In this document: positions 1 to 5,295 of the stretch, piece by piece | Position numbering within the stretch: the first letter of the stretch is position 1 | Layout of the letters: each line of letters begins with the position of its first letter | Assembly: GCA_023416585.1 (NCBI GenBank) | Contig: JAEZHM010000149.1 | Coordinates: 1 to 6,096, forward strand | Source of the DNA: Bacillota bacterium | Lineage (GTDB): Bacteria > Bacillota > Clostridia > Christensenellales > Aristaeellaceae | DNA length: 6,096 nt | Reading direction: 5' to 3' | Program-made: the position numbers and the translations under genes | Notes under the pieces: model-generated | Database searches by the model: none | What the model saw: only the letters and a program-made list of their open reading frames with translations | What the model was told of the DNA's origin: nothing

Positions 1-207
1 TGGCGGATAAGGGAGGGGTGAAGGAGGCTGGCGAAAAGGAGCAGTGCAAGCGGCAGTGATGCAATGCGACTATTGAGCCAGATGGGCACAGCGAAGTGAT
101 GCGATGATTGAGCCGTCGGGTTTGCGAGCGCAGCTCCGCGCCGATTGAGCCAGATGGAATGGTGTTGCCCGCAAGCGGCGGAAGGAGGTGAAAGGGCCAC
201 TAAAAAA
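1..207. other. Left-edge region without a convincing gene
   Basis: No complete gene is seen here. On the plus strand the frame from 3 to 59 is open to the window edge and ends in TGA; it would encode a short, highly charged tail (ending KEQCKRQ) and could be the C-terminus of a gene lying to the left, but 18 residues cannot settle this. The rest is purine-rich, G-rich DNA with a short direct repeat (separate entry). No T-tracted hairpin is visible downstream of the hydrolase that ends at 208. Confidence 0.35.
72..157. repeat. Short direct repeat, ATTGAGCC core in three copies
   Basis: The core ATTGAGCC occurs at 72-79, 107-114 and 144-151, about 35-37 bases apart. The first and third copies extend identically to ATTGAGCCAGATGG (72-85 and 144-157). 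A second short motif, AGTGATGC, occurs at 55-62 and 95-102. The spacers are not identical, so this is a degenerate repeat tract and not a CRISPR array. It may be part of an interspersed intergenic repeat family, but that cannot be tested from one window. Confidence 0.45.
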
Positions 208-1131
208 CTAGCTGTTCTCACAGATCCATACAATACCCTTATCAAGCAGTCCAGGTTTCGTAAGGTGGATGAAATGGCCGCTGCTTTTAGCCTCCATATA
301 CTTTGATGTATCGCTGAAGGTTAGATATTCTTTCATGATATCTTGCCAGATGGATTCAACCTTATGGGCAAGCTCTTTTGTTGTACCGCCAAACTCTATG
401 ATCTCCTTTTCATAAACACCAGAGGAATGTGTGATCAGTACCAACGGAATATTAGGGAACCCCTCCCGCGTTTTGAGCCCCGTAATCTCAGCCTCTTCAT
501 GGGACAGGCTATATTCCTCCATTGCCGTCTTATAGAAGGCCGGCTTCACAAATGAATCCAGGATGTATTTTTTGGCCTCCTGTGAAAAGTCCTTTTTGTA
601 ATAGAACGGGGGCGCGCCTTTCATAAGAGCCTTGATTATAAATCCCAGGTGCAGCTTTGCAATGGTATAAGAGGGCTTAAGATTTTTGAATTTGTCCACA
701 CCGCTTTTCTTGAATTCTTCCATCGTCAAATGCTGCCTGAACCGATTGTCGTCAGCGGACAGGGGATCAAGTAAAATCATGCCTTTTACCATGCCGGGAT
801 ACAGCCTTGTGAACTGCTGCACATACAGGCCGCCCTGCGAATGGGCAATGAATATCAGTTTGCTTTCATGGGATATTGTGTCAAGAAGCGCCTTCAGGTC
901 TTCCGCAATGGCCCTTGGCGTCCTCTTTGCCGTTTGGGTTTGGCTATTGTTGACCCCCGCACGCTCGTACAAAAGCACGCCGCCGTATTGCTGCGACAGC
1001 CACTCTGCTACTTGCCACCATTCGCCCATGCAGCTTAAAAGACCCATTTCAATGACAATGCTTACTGATTGGCTTCCCAAAATTGCATAGGCGGTTTTCT
1101 TCCCGTTGACGTATGAGAACTGAATCTTCAT
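208..1131 (-). CDS. Alpha/beta hydrolase (esterase/lipase-like)
   Basis: Predicted soluble serine hydrolase of the alpha/beta-hydrolase fold; the substrate is unknown. Numbering from the upstream ATG at 1137, the nucleophile elbow is A-H-S-Q-G at 98-102 with Ser100 as nucleophile, His288 in SSGHFIH is the likely catalytic histidine, and Asp124 in ILLDP is a candidate acid. An oxyanion-loop region is seen near EMGLL (30-34), followed by the family-typical aromatic-Glu-Arg-Ala-Gly stretch (YERAG, 57-61). The usual G at the first elbow position is Ala, a common variant. There is no signal peptide, so it is probably cytoplasmic. Two ATGs lie close together (1137 and 1131); GGAGG is 2 bases from the first and 8 from the second, so the start at 1131 (307 residues) is preferred. 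It is transcribed away from tyrS and appears to be a single-gene unit. Family assignment is secure; function beyond that is not. Confidence 0.88.
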   Translation of the reverse strand: MKIQFSYVNGKKTAYAILGSQSVSIVIEMGLLSCMGEWWQVAEWLSQQYGGVLLYERAGVNNSQTQTAKRTPRAIAEDLKALLDTISHESKLIFIAHSQGGLYVQQFTRLYPGMVKGMILLDPLSADDNRFRQHLTMEEFKKSGVDKFKNLKPSYTIAKLHLGFIIKALMKGAPPFYYKKDFSQEAKKYILDSFVKPAFYKTAMEEYSLSHEEAEITGLKTREGFPNIPLVLITHSSGVYEKEIIEFGGTTKELAHKVESIWQDIMKEYLTFSDTSKYMEAKSSGHFIHLTKPGLLDKGIVWICENS

Positions 1132-1139
1132 TTTCATAT

Positions 1140-1144
1140 CCTCC
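1140..1144 (-). promoter_or_regulatory. Ribosome binding site of the hydrolase gene
   Basis: GGAGG on the minus strand. It lies 8 bases before the ATG at 1131 and only 2 before the ATG at 1137, which argues that the inner ATG is used. Confidence 0.7.
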
Positions 1145-1178
1145 GGATTTTAGGCGTTCCTATGTTCATCAGAATATG

Positions 1179-1207
1179 AATGTACCATGCTTACATAAGC
1201 GGTTCAA
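1179..1207 (-). promoter_or_regulatory. Candidate sigma-A promoter of the hydrolase gene
   Basis: On the minus strand TTGAAC (1202-1207, 4 of 6 consensus) is followed after 17 bases by TACATT (1179-1184, 4 of 6). Transcription would start near 1172, giving a leader of about 40 bases. An inverted repeat, GCTTA-CA-TAAGC (1189-1200), sits inside the spacer and could be an operator. The match is moderate. Confidence 0.35.
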
Positions 1208-1257
1208 GGATGTGATGCTTAATTTTTCATTAGAAATTGGGAAAGCCTTGTAAGGTA

Positions 1258-1286
1258 TTGACATCCCTTTGTGATCATGATATGAT
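1258..1286 (+). promoter_or_regulatory. Strong sigma-A promoter of the tyrS leader/tyrS
   Basis: TTGACA (1258-1263, perfect -35) and TATGAT (1281-1286, 5 of 6) are separated by exactly 17 bases. The expected transcription start is near 1293, so the leader ORF at 1318 has a very short 5' UTR and the tyrS mRNA leader is about 195 nt. A strong constitutive promoter followed by a terminator is the usual arrangement for attenuation control. Confidence 0.85.
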
Positions 1287-1317
1287 TTGCCCAATTTACG
1301 AAAAGGAGGCCAAAGCT

Positions 1318-1413
1318 ATGAGGAAAGTCGGAAACAGCGTGTTCTGCTTGTATGCGTCCGCTTATTATTACGTTGGCGGGCTTTGGTCTCCATGCAAAAA
1401 TCGCCGAAGTTAG
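1318..1413 (+). CDS. Tyrosine-rich leader peptide upstream of tyrS
   Basis: A 31-residue ORF starting at ATG 1318 with an excellent ribosome binding site (AAAAGGAGG, ending 8 bases before the start), 25 bases after the predicted transcription start. It ends in TAG at 1411. Four tyrosines are concentrated in residues 12-18 (YASAYYY; codons TAT at 1351, TAT 1363, TAT 1366, TAC 1369), followed by V-G-G-L-W. The stop codon is 16-18 bases before the tyrS terminator hairpin. Tyr makes up 13% of the peptide, far above the usual 3-4%. The peptide has no visible domain and its role is most likely regulatory: its translation would report Tyr-tRNA charging. It is in a different frame from tyrS. A functional small protein is an alternative, but the Tyr cluster and the surrounding RNA pairings favour a leader peptide. 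Confidence 0.75.
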   Translation: MRKVGNSVFCLYASAYYYVGGLWSPCKNRRS

Positions 1414-1428
1414 GCGTATTTAAAGCAT

Positions 1429-1472
1429 GGCGGCTCAAAGCCCTTGTTGGCTTTGAGCCGCTTTTGTATTTT
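1429..1472 (+). terminator. Intrinsic terminator (attenuator) in the tyrS leader
   Basis: A perfect 12-bp stem, CGGCTCAAAGCC (1431-1442) and GGCTTTGAGCCG (1449-1460), extended by G1430-C1461, has a 6-base loop (1443-1448) and is followed by TTTTGTATTTT (1462-1472). The tyrS ribosome binding site begins immediately afterwards at 1473. There is no gene before it other than the leader ORF, so it acts as a premature terminator for tyrS. Confidence 0.88.
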
Positions 1473-1487
1473 GGAGGAGGAGGCATT

Positions 1488-2660
1488 ATGGATCAGCAAG
1501 CCACATGGGACATACTCAAGCGGGACGCGGCGACCATGTTTTCTTGCGAAGGTGTTCAAGAAAAGCTGAAGAGCGGCAAAAGGCTGAAAATCAAGTTTGG
1601 TGCCGACCCCAGCCGGCCCGATCTGCACCTTGGCCACTCCGTGGTCTTGAGAAAGCTCAAGCTTTTGCAGGATTTGGGGCATGAGATCATCTTTGTGATC
1701 GGTGATTTTACCGGTATGATCGGCGACCCGTCCGGCAAAAGCAAAACACGTCCTCCGCTTACCTTTGAGGAAACAAGGAAAAACGGCGAAACGTATTTTC
1801 GGCAGGTATCCAAGATCCTGGACCTTACAAAAACGCGCATTGAATACAACACAAAATGGCTGGGCGCAATGAATTTTACGGATGTTCTGCATCTGTGCGG
1901 CCAGTACACGGTGGCCAGGATTCTGGAACGGGATGATTTTGCCGCGCGCCTTAAGGAAGGCCGCGCAATCGGAATGCATGAGCTTTTGTATCCGCTGATG
2001 CAGGGGTATGACTCGGTTGCGCTCGGCTGCGATATTGAAGTGGGCGGCACCGACCAAACCTTCAATCTGCTGGTTGGGCGCGAGCTGCAGCGCAGCTATG
2101 GGCAGCTGCCCCAGGAAGTGATTACCTTTCCGCTATTGCCGGGGCTGGACGGGACCGAAAAAATGTCCAAGTCGCTGGACAACTACATCGGCATTGATGA
2201 GCCTGCCGGCAGCATGTTTGAAAAATGCATGAAGGTGCCGGATGCGCTGATGACTGACTATTTCCGGCTGACGACAGACCTTTCGGGCGGCGATTATTTG
2301 AAGCTGATCGCATCTGATATCAGGGCAGCGCATGTGCTGTATGCCATGACGGTGACAGCCATGTACCATGATGAAGAAAAGGCTGCGCAGGCAAAAAAGC
2401 GCTATATGCAGGTGGCAGCGGGGGAAGCACCGGAGTCCATACCGGTGGTCATACTGCCAGCGGGACGCCAATCCCTTTCTAGGGTGCTGATGCACTCAGG
2501 GCTGGCTTCCTCCTTAAGCGAGGCAGGACGGCTGATTGTGCAAGGCGGTATTGCGGTGGATGGGGAGACTGTCCTAAATGCACGGCAGGAGATTGAAGGC
2601 AATGCATCCGTGCTTTTACGCCGTGGGAAAAACAGGTTTGTGCGTGTGAAGTTTGAGTAA
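1488..2660 (+). CDS. tyrS: Tyrosyl-tRNA synthetase, type 2 (TyrZ-like)
   Basis: Cytoplasmic class I aminoacyl-tRNA synthetase that activates tyrosine with ATP and transfers it to tRNA-Tyr. It has 390 residues, normal for the family. Visible motifs: HIGH-type signature HLGH at 47-50, preceded by KFGADPSRPDL; GDFTGMIGDPSG at 72-83; the tyrosine-pocket motif Y168-x3-Q172-x2-D175; GGTDQ at 186-190; KMSKS at 225-229; and a C-terminal S4 RNA-binding domain at about 328-388. The spacing and the GDPSGKSKTRPPL stretch fit the TyrZ/type-2 branch and not the type-1 TyrS of E. coli. The frame is open upstream to 1287, but ATG 1488 is chosen because it follows GGAGGAGGAGG (1473-1483) and gives the expected N-terminus; the open upstream frame runs through the leader and terminator. 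All catalytic motifs are intact. Expression is likely set by the attenuator upstream. It converges on the rRNA methyltransferase gene with an 83-base gap that shows no clear terminator. Confidence 0.97.
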   Translation: MDQQATWDILKRDAATMFSCEGVQEKLKSGKRLKIKFGADPSRPDLHLGHSVVLRKLKLLQDLGHEIIFVIGDFTGMIGDPSGKSKTRPPLTFEETRKNGETYFRQVSKILDLTKTRIEYNTKWLGAMNFTDVLHLCGQYTVARILERDDFAARLKEGRAIGMHELLYPLMQGYDSVALGCDIEVGGTDQTFNLLVGRELQRSYGQLPQEVITFPLLPGLDGTEKMSKSLDNYIGIDEPAGSMFEKCMKVPDALMTDYFRLTTDLSGGDYLKLIASDIRAAHVLYAMTVTAMYHDEEKAAQAKKRYMQVAAGEAPESIPVVILPAGRQSLSRVLMHSGLASSLSEAGRLIVQGGIAVDGETVLNARQEIEGNASVLLRRGKNRFVRVKFE

Positions 2661-2743
2661 AAATGCTATATCAGAGGCGTATTGTATGGTCACCAGCAAG
2701 ACAAGCGCAACAAGTAGTATCAACAAAGAAGTTCAGCTAAAGT

Positions 2744-3565
2744 TCATCCTATCCTTTGACGGGCGGCTTCATAAAACAGCACGGTGGCCGCGCAAGCCAC
2801 GTTCAAAGAGGAAGCGGAGGAATCTGCGCTCATGGGAATGGTGGCCAGCATATCGCAGCCCTCCTTGAAAGCGCGGCAAAGGCCATCGGTTTCATTGCCG
2901 ATCATGAGCAGGGTAGGCCGCTTCAAGTCAACATCCCCGATATTCTTTTCCTTATGGGCGGTGGTGCCTATCACCTGAAACGCGGGGTACCGCTCCCGCA
3001 TTTTTTCAATCCATGCAAACACCTGCTCGTTTTCGGGTATGCGGATGGCAGGTGTAGAAAAGAACGAGCCCATGGTAGAGACGATCACATCGGGGTCGTA
3101 CAGGTCCACCGCGTGGCCTGTGAGAATGAGGCCGTCAATGCCCATGGCGTCGCAGGAGCGCAGTATGGTGCCCAGGTTGCCCTTGTTGGATGGGCGGTCA
3201 AACAGCGCAAAGATGGGGTTTTCACCCATGGGAAGCCGGGAAAAGTTGTCTTCCCGCATTTTCACAACGGCCATCAGTTCCGATGTATCCGTTTTGCCGC
3301 TTAATTCCGCCATCATACTTTCCGGCAGCTCATAATTCACTTCCGTTTTTACAGTATGCAATATATCCCCAGCCCAATTGGAAAGGGGTATATCCTTCGT
3401 ATACAAAAGGGAGGTAAATTCCCAACCATTCGCGATGGCCTCGTTGATATTGCGCACGCCTTCCACAAAAAACTCAAAGTACTTATACCGCTTGTTGCGG
3501 TTGGTTTTGAGAACTTCGAATTTCTGGAATGCGGCGTTTTTGGCAAAAATCTTTACGGTTTTCAA
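2744..3565 (-). CDS. SpoU/TrmH-family RNA 2'-O-methyltransferase
   Basis: Predicted SAM-dependent 2'-O-ribose methyltransferase of rRNA or tRNA with the trefoil-knot SPOUT fold. From the TTG start (273 residues), an N-terminal substrate-binding-like region at about 18-95 precedes the catalytic domain. Motif 1 (123-142) has the key N127, N130, G132 and R136; motif 2 is LLMIGNETDGL (219-229) with the GNE core; motif 3 contains IPM (243-245) and SLNV (253-256), which form the knot and SAM site. The length suits TrmH-family rRNA methyltransferases such as those often encoded near pheST in Firmicutes, but no pheS is present here. The exact target nucleotide cannot be read from sequence. A GTG at 3586 opens the frame, but the AGGAGG ribosome binding site lies downstream of it, so the TTG at 3565 is the likely start. 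A structured 5' leader precedes the gene. Confidence 0.92.
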   Translation of the reverse strand: MKTVKIFAKNAAFQKFEVLKTNRNKRYKYFEFFVEGVRNINEAIANGWEFTSLLYTKDIPLSNWAGDILHTVKTEVNYELPESMMAELSGKTDTSELMAVVKMREDNFSRLPMGENPIFALFDRPSNKGNLGTILRSCDAMGIDGLILTGHAVDLYDPDVIVSTMGSFFSTPAIRIPENEQVFAWIEKMRERYPAFQVIGTTAHKEKNIGDVDLKRPTLLMIGNETDGLCRAFKEGCDMLATIPMSADSSASSLNVACAATVLFYEAARQRIG

Positions 3566-3572
3566 TGGACGA

Positions 3573-3578
3573 CCTCCT
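3573..3578 (-). promoter_or_regulatory. Ribosome binding site selecting a TTG start
   Basis: AGGAGG on the minus strand, 7 bases before TTG (3563-3565). No ATG occurs at a suitable distance in this frame, so a TTG start for the methyltransferase is well supported. Confidence 0.8.
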
Positions 3579-3613
3579 AAGAACACAGGACCGAAAGGTT
3601 AACAGACATTTTG

Positions 3614-3670
3614 CATCATACATCAAAAGCCCCTTGAGATCAAGGAGGCTTTCTATCTATCCATATGATG
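3614..3670 (-). other. Extended stem-loop in the rRNA methyltransferase 5' leader
   Basis: An inner hairpin pairs 3626-3631 (AAAGCC) with 3647-3652 (GGCTTT) and 3632-3636 (CCTTG) with 3641-3645 (CAAGG), with a 4-base loop and one bulged base. An outer stem pairs CATCATA (3614-3620) with TATGATG (3664-3670). Read on the minus strand the inner hairpin is followed by TTTT and then GATG, so it could be a weak terminator/attenuator or simply a structured leader. It lies about 36 bases upstream of the gene's ribosome binding site. Function unknown. Confidence 0.5.
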
Positions 3671-3687
3671 TGAGCCACGTAAACAAA

Positions 3688-3716
3688 AGGTGCGAAAATC
3701 GATCGACCACGCACCT
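3688..3716 (-). other. Hairpin at the 5' end of the rRNA methyltransferase transcript
   Basis: AGGTGCG (minus, 3716-3710) pairs with CGCACCT (3694-3688) over 7 bp around a 15-base loop containing the palindrome TCGATCGA. On the minus strand it is followed by TTTGTTT. It would sit at the very 5' end of a transcript from the promoter at 3725-3753, where it could protect the RNA or act as an early terminator. Confidence 0.4.
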
Positions 3717-3724
3717 AGTACAAT

Positions 3725-3753
3725 ATTGTAGCATTTACAAAAAGATAAGTCTA
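3725..3753 (-). promoter_or_regulatory. Candidate promoter of the rRNA methyltransferase gene
   Basis: On the minus strand TAGACT (3748-3753, 4 of 6) and TACAAT (3725-3730, 5 of 6) are 17 bases apart. Transcription would start near 3718, giving a leader of about 150 nt. The -10 box is half of a perfect 12-base palindrome, TACAATATTGTA (3719-3730), which may be a repressor site. No equally good plus-strand promoter is seen for the divergent methyltransferase; a TACAAT at 3775-3780 lacks a -35 box. Confidence 0.45.
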
Positions 3754-3810
3754 CTCTTTTTTGCGGGGTTCCTATACAATAGGCACGGTCAACAGAAAGG
3801 AGCGGATGGA

Positions 3811-4629
3811 ATGCGTGATATCGTAAGCGGCTGTGTCTATGGCTTTCCGGAGAGAAATGCAGCGGTGCGGGAAGCAGACCGGGAGAAGATGGAAGATGGG
3901 TGGTCCCTGCATATCAAAGATCAGTCATGGGTTGAAGATACGGAGAACCAGGTAGACTTTATTATTGAGACTCTTGGCCTCACAGGGAAGGAGCGGATAT
4001 TGGATATGGCCTGCGGCTTTGGAAGGCATTCCCTTTCATTGGCCCGCAGGGGATTTTCTGTGGTAGGCATCGATATTACCCAGGCCTATATTGAAGATGC
4101 CAGAAGGGAAGCGGAAAAAGCTGCTCTACATGTGGAGTTTCGGCTTGGCGATATCCGGGACATACGCTTCCACAGCGAATTTGACGTCGTTCTGAACCTT
4201 GCGGACGGCGCCATTGGGTATTTTGAAACGGATGACGAAAACATCGTCCTGTTCGACAAAATTTCCGAGGCATTGAAGCCCGGCGGCAAACATTTCATGG
4301 ACATATGCAATGCTGAGCACGCGGAGCTCTTCTTCCCGAAACGGCATTGGCAGATAGGTTCAAAAATACTCTCCCTGCCCGAATTTGATTGGGACAAAGA
4401 AAGGCGCCGGATGATCTATGGTGGCTGGGAGATCGCATTTGGCGAAGTGGCTCAAAAGCCCGTCCCGATAGGAAAAGGCGGCGGCGCCCGGTTGTATTCC
4501 CTGCATGAGCTTGAAGCGATACTTAAGGAGCGTCAAATGAAGGTGATTGGCACATTCTCGGACTATTACGGTAAAGAAGCCACGGTAAAAGAATTGCAGC
4601 TTCTTGTGTATTCCATCAAAAACGCGTAG
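3811..4629 (+). CDS. Class I SAM-dependent methyltransferase
   Basis: Predicted soluble methyltransferase with the Rossmann-like fold; the substrate is unknown. The 272-residue protein has motif I as LDMACGFGRH at 64-73 (a D-x-x-C-G-x-G SAM-binding loop), an acidic residue ending beta-2 at Asp88 (VGIDIT), GDIRDI at 113-118 at the adenine-binding position, the motif IV region FDVVLNLADGAIGYF at 124-138, and LKPGGK at 155-160 (post-IV). The C-terminal half includes an aromatic insertion (about 180-230), as in many small-molecule methyltransferases. The frame is open upstream to 3529, but ATG 3811 has GGAG 8 bases before it and gives a normal N-terminus; the upstream part overlaps the opposite gene and its leader. 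It is divergent from the rRNA methyltransferase and is followed 13 bases after its stop by a 13-bp hairpin. Methylation of a small molecule is a guess; family assignment is firm. Confidence 0.9.
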   Translation: MRDIVSGCVYGFPERNAAVREADREKMEDGWSLHIKDQSWVEDTENQVDFIIETLGLTGKERILDMACGFGRHSLSLARRGFSVVGIDITQAYIEDARREAEKAALHVEFRLGDIRDIRFHSEFDVVLNLADGAIGYFETDDENIVLFDKISEALKPGGKHFMDICNAEHAELFFPKRHWQIGSKILSLPEFDWDKERRRMIYGGWEIAFGEVAQKPVPIGKGGGARLYSLHELEAILKERQMKVIGTFSDYYGKEATVKELQLLVYSIKNA

Positions 4630-4642
4630 CGGTATGCGAGCA

Positions 4643-4676
4643 GCCCGTCAAAGCCTTAAACCAGGTTTTGGCGGGC
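4643..4676 (+). terminator. Strong hairpin after the methyltransferase gene, no U-tract
   Basis: GCCCGTCAAAGCC (4643-4655) pairs with GGTTTTGGCGGGC (4664-4676) over 13 bp, including two G-U pairs, around an 8-base loop. It begins 13 bases after the TAG at 4627. It is followed by TTGCATGG, not a T-run, so it is a non-canonical terminator or an mRNA 3'-end stabiliser. The remaining 118 bases up to 4794 show no gene or site I can recognise. Confidence 0.5.
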
Positions 4677-4794
4677 TTGCATGGAAAGCAGTTCGTAGAT
4701 CAATTGCTATGCTTTCGTCCATGTCCGCGCAAGTACATCTGGATATTTAAGCCCATTGTGCCCGTTCTAAGGTAGCATTGTCAACGGTTTTGCG

Positions 4795-5229
4795 CTATCT
4801 GCCCGTCAGTGTTTTATAATCTTCCATCAGCGCAATGAACTGATTATCATCACCGCCGGTGTCGGGATGGTAAAGCTTAGCCAGTTCGCGAAACCTCCTT
4901 TTGACTACGGCCGCGTCGGCATCATAGGGCAGGCCCCATTTTGACAGGATGCCCGTGTCGTAGTTGATGCCGGCCTTAAGATCGTATTCATTGAAAAGTT
5001 TGTTGTAAACAAAGGACCAGTACTCGCTGATCACGCTTTTATATTGGTCATGGCTCATAGAGGCAAGATCTTTCATTGTGTATTTTGCTTTGCCTAAGCC
5101 GTTCTCCCGCGTGTCAAAAAATACATCCCAGATAAGGGATGGCCGCTCAACTTTTGCACTTCCGTATTTTAACTTCATTTCCAAACGCTTTAGCTTTCTC
5201 AGCCTATGCTTGATTTCAACAATATCCAT
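4795..5229 (-). CDS. Small protein with C-terminal J domain (DnaJ-like)
   Basis: A 144-residue protein whose last 45 or so residues form a J domain: W-G-L-P-Y at about 98-102, the charged helix II (VKRRFRELAKLYHPD) with the invariant HPD at 121-123, then TGGDDNQFIALMEDYKTL (helix III). J domains bind DnaK-type chaperones and stimulate their ATPase. The N-terminal 95 residues are basic at the start (KHRLRKLKRLEMKLK) and match no domain I know. There is no Gly/Phe region or zinc finger, so this is a J-domain protein with a private N-terminal part and not DnaJ itself. It is probably cytoplasmic. ATG 5229 is preferred over the in-frame GTG 5238, which lacks a ribosome binding site; a G-rich GGTGGG precedes the ATG but is a weak match. 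No dnaK or grpE is nearby. Confidence 0.85.
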   Translation of the reverse strand: MDIVEIKHRLRKLKRLEMKLKYGSAKVERPSLIWDVFFDTRENGLGKAKYTMKDLASMSHDQYKSVISEYWSFVYNKLFNEYDLKAGINYDTGILSKWGLPYDADAAVVKRRFRELAKLYHPDTGGDDNQFIALMEDYKTLTGR

Positions 5230-5262
5230 GATTCCCACCAGATTATTGCATATCGCAACCGC

Positions 5263-5295
5263 TTATTAAAACGCCATGCTTTGGACTTTTAATAA
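5263..5295. promoter_or_regulatory. Inverted repeat at the J-domain gene start site (operator candidate)
   Basis: TTATTAAAA (5263-5271) and TTTTAATAA (5287-5295) are perfect 9-bp inverted arms separated by 15 bases. The repeat abuts the -10 box of the J-gene promoter and covers its expected transcription start (near 5289). It is not the CIRCE element of HrcA, whose arms are TTAGCACTC and GAGTGCTAA. A protein operator is more likely than an RNA hairpin because the transcript would begin inside one arm. Confidence 0.45.

Larger units (their letters stand above)
1293..1487 (+). promoter_or_regulatory. Putative ribosome-mediated tyrosine attenuator of tyrS
   Basis: Four RNA segments can form mutually exclusive pairs. 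Segment 1 (1305-1316, GGAGGCCAAAGC, includes the leader ribosome binding site) pairs with segment 2 (1380-1391, GCTTTGGTCTCC) over 12 bp with one G-U. Segment 2 (1378-1385, GGGCTTTG) alternatively pairs with segment 3 (1436-1443, CAAAGCCC) over 8 bp. Segment 3 (1431-1442) pairs with segment 4 (1449-1460) over 12 bp to form the terminator. The leader ORF's Tyr run (1363-1371) ends 6 bases before segment 2. A ribosome waiting there for Tyr-tRNA would leave segment 2 free to capture segment 3 and prevent termination. A ribosome reaching the stop codon (1411-1413) would let 1:2 and 3:4 form. No T-box sequence or T-box-like stem I is seen. The pairings are seen in the sequence; the mechanism is inferred by analogy with trp/his/phe attenuators. 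Confidence 0.75.

Noticed and set aside
72..157. CRISPR array
   Set aside because: Repeat cores are only 8-14 bases, spacers differ in length and resemble each other, and no cas genes are present.
1287..1487. N-terminal extension of tyrS by about 67 residues in the same open frame
   Set aside because: The frame runs through the promoter-proximal leader and the terminator hairpin, has no ribosome binding site of its own at 1287, and ATG 1488 has a strong GGAGG site and gives the normal TyrRS N-terminus.
1293..1487. T-box riboswitch before tyrS
   Set aside because: Expected for Firmicutes, but the leader is only about 195 nt and I see no AGGGTGGNACCGCG-like T-box sequence or stem I; the terminator is instead linked to a Tyr-rich ORF.
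2661..2743. Terminator between the convergent tyrS and SpoU-family genes
   Set aside because: No hairpin with an adjacent T-run could be found on either strand in this gap.
3645..3719. A 24-codon GTG ORF on the minus strand in the SpoU-gene leader as a second leader peptide
   Set aside because: It has no ribosome binding site, would be almost leaderless, and shows no run of one amino acid.
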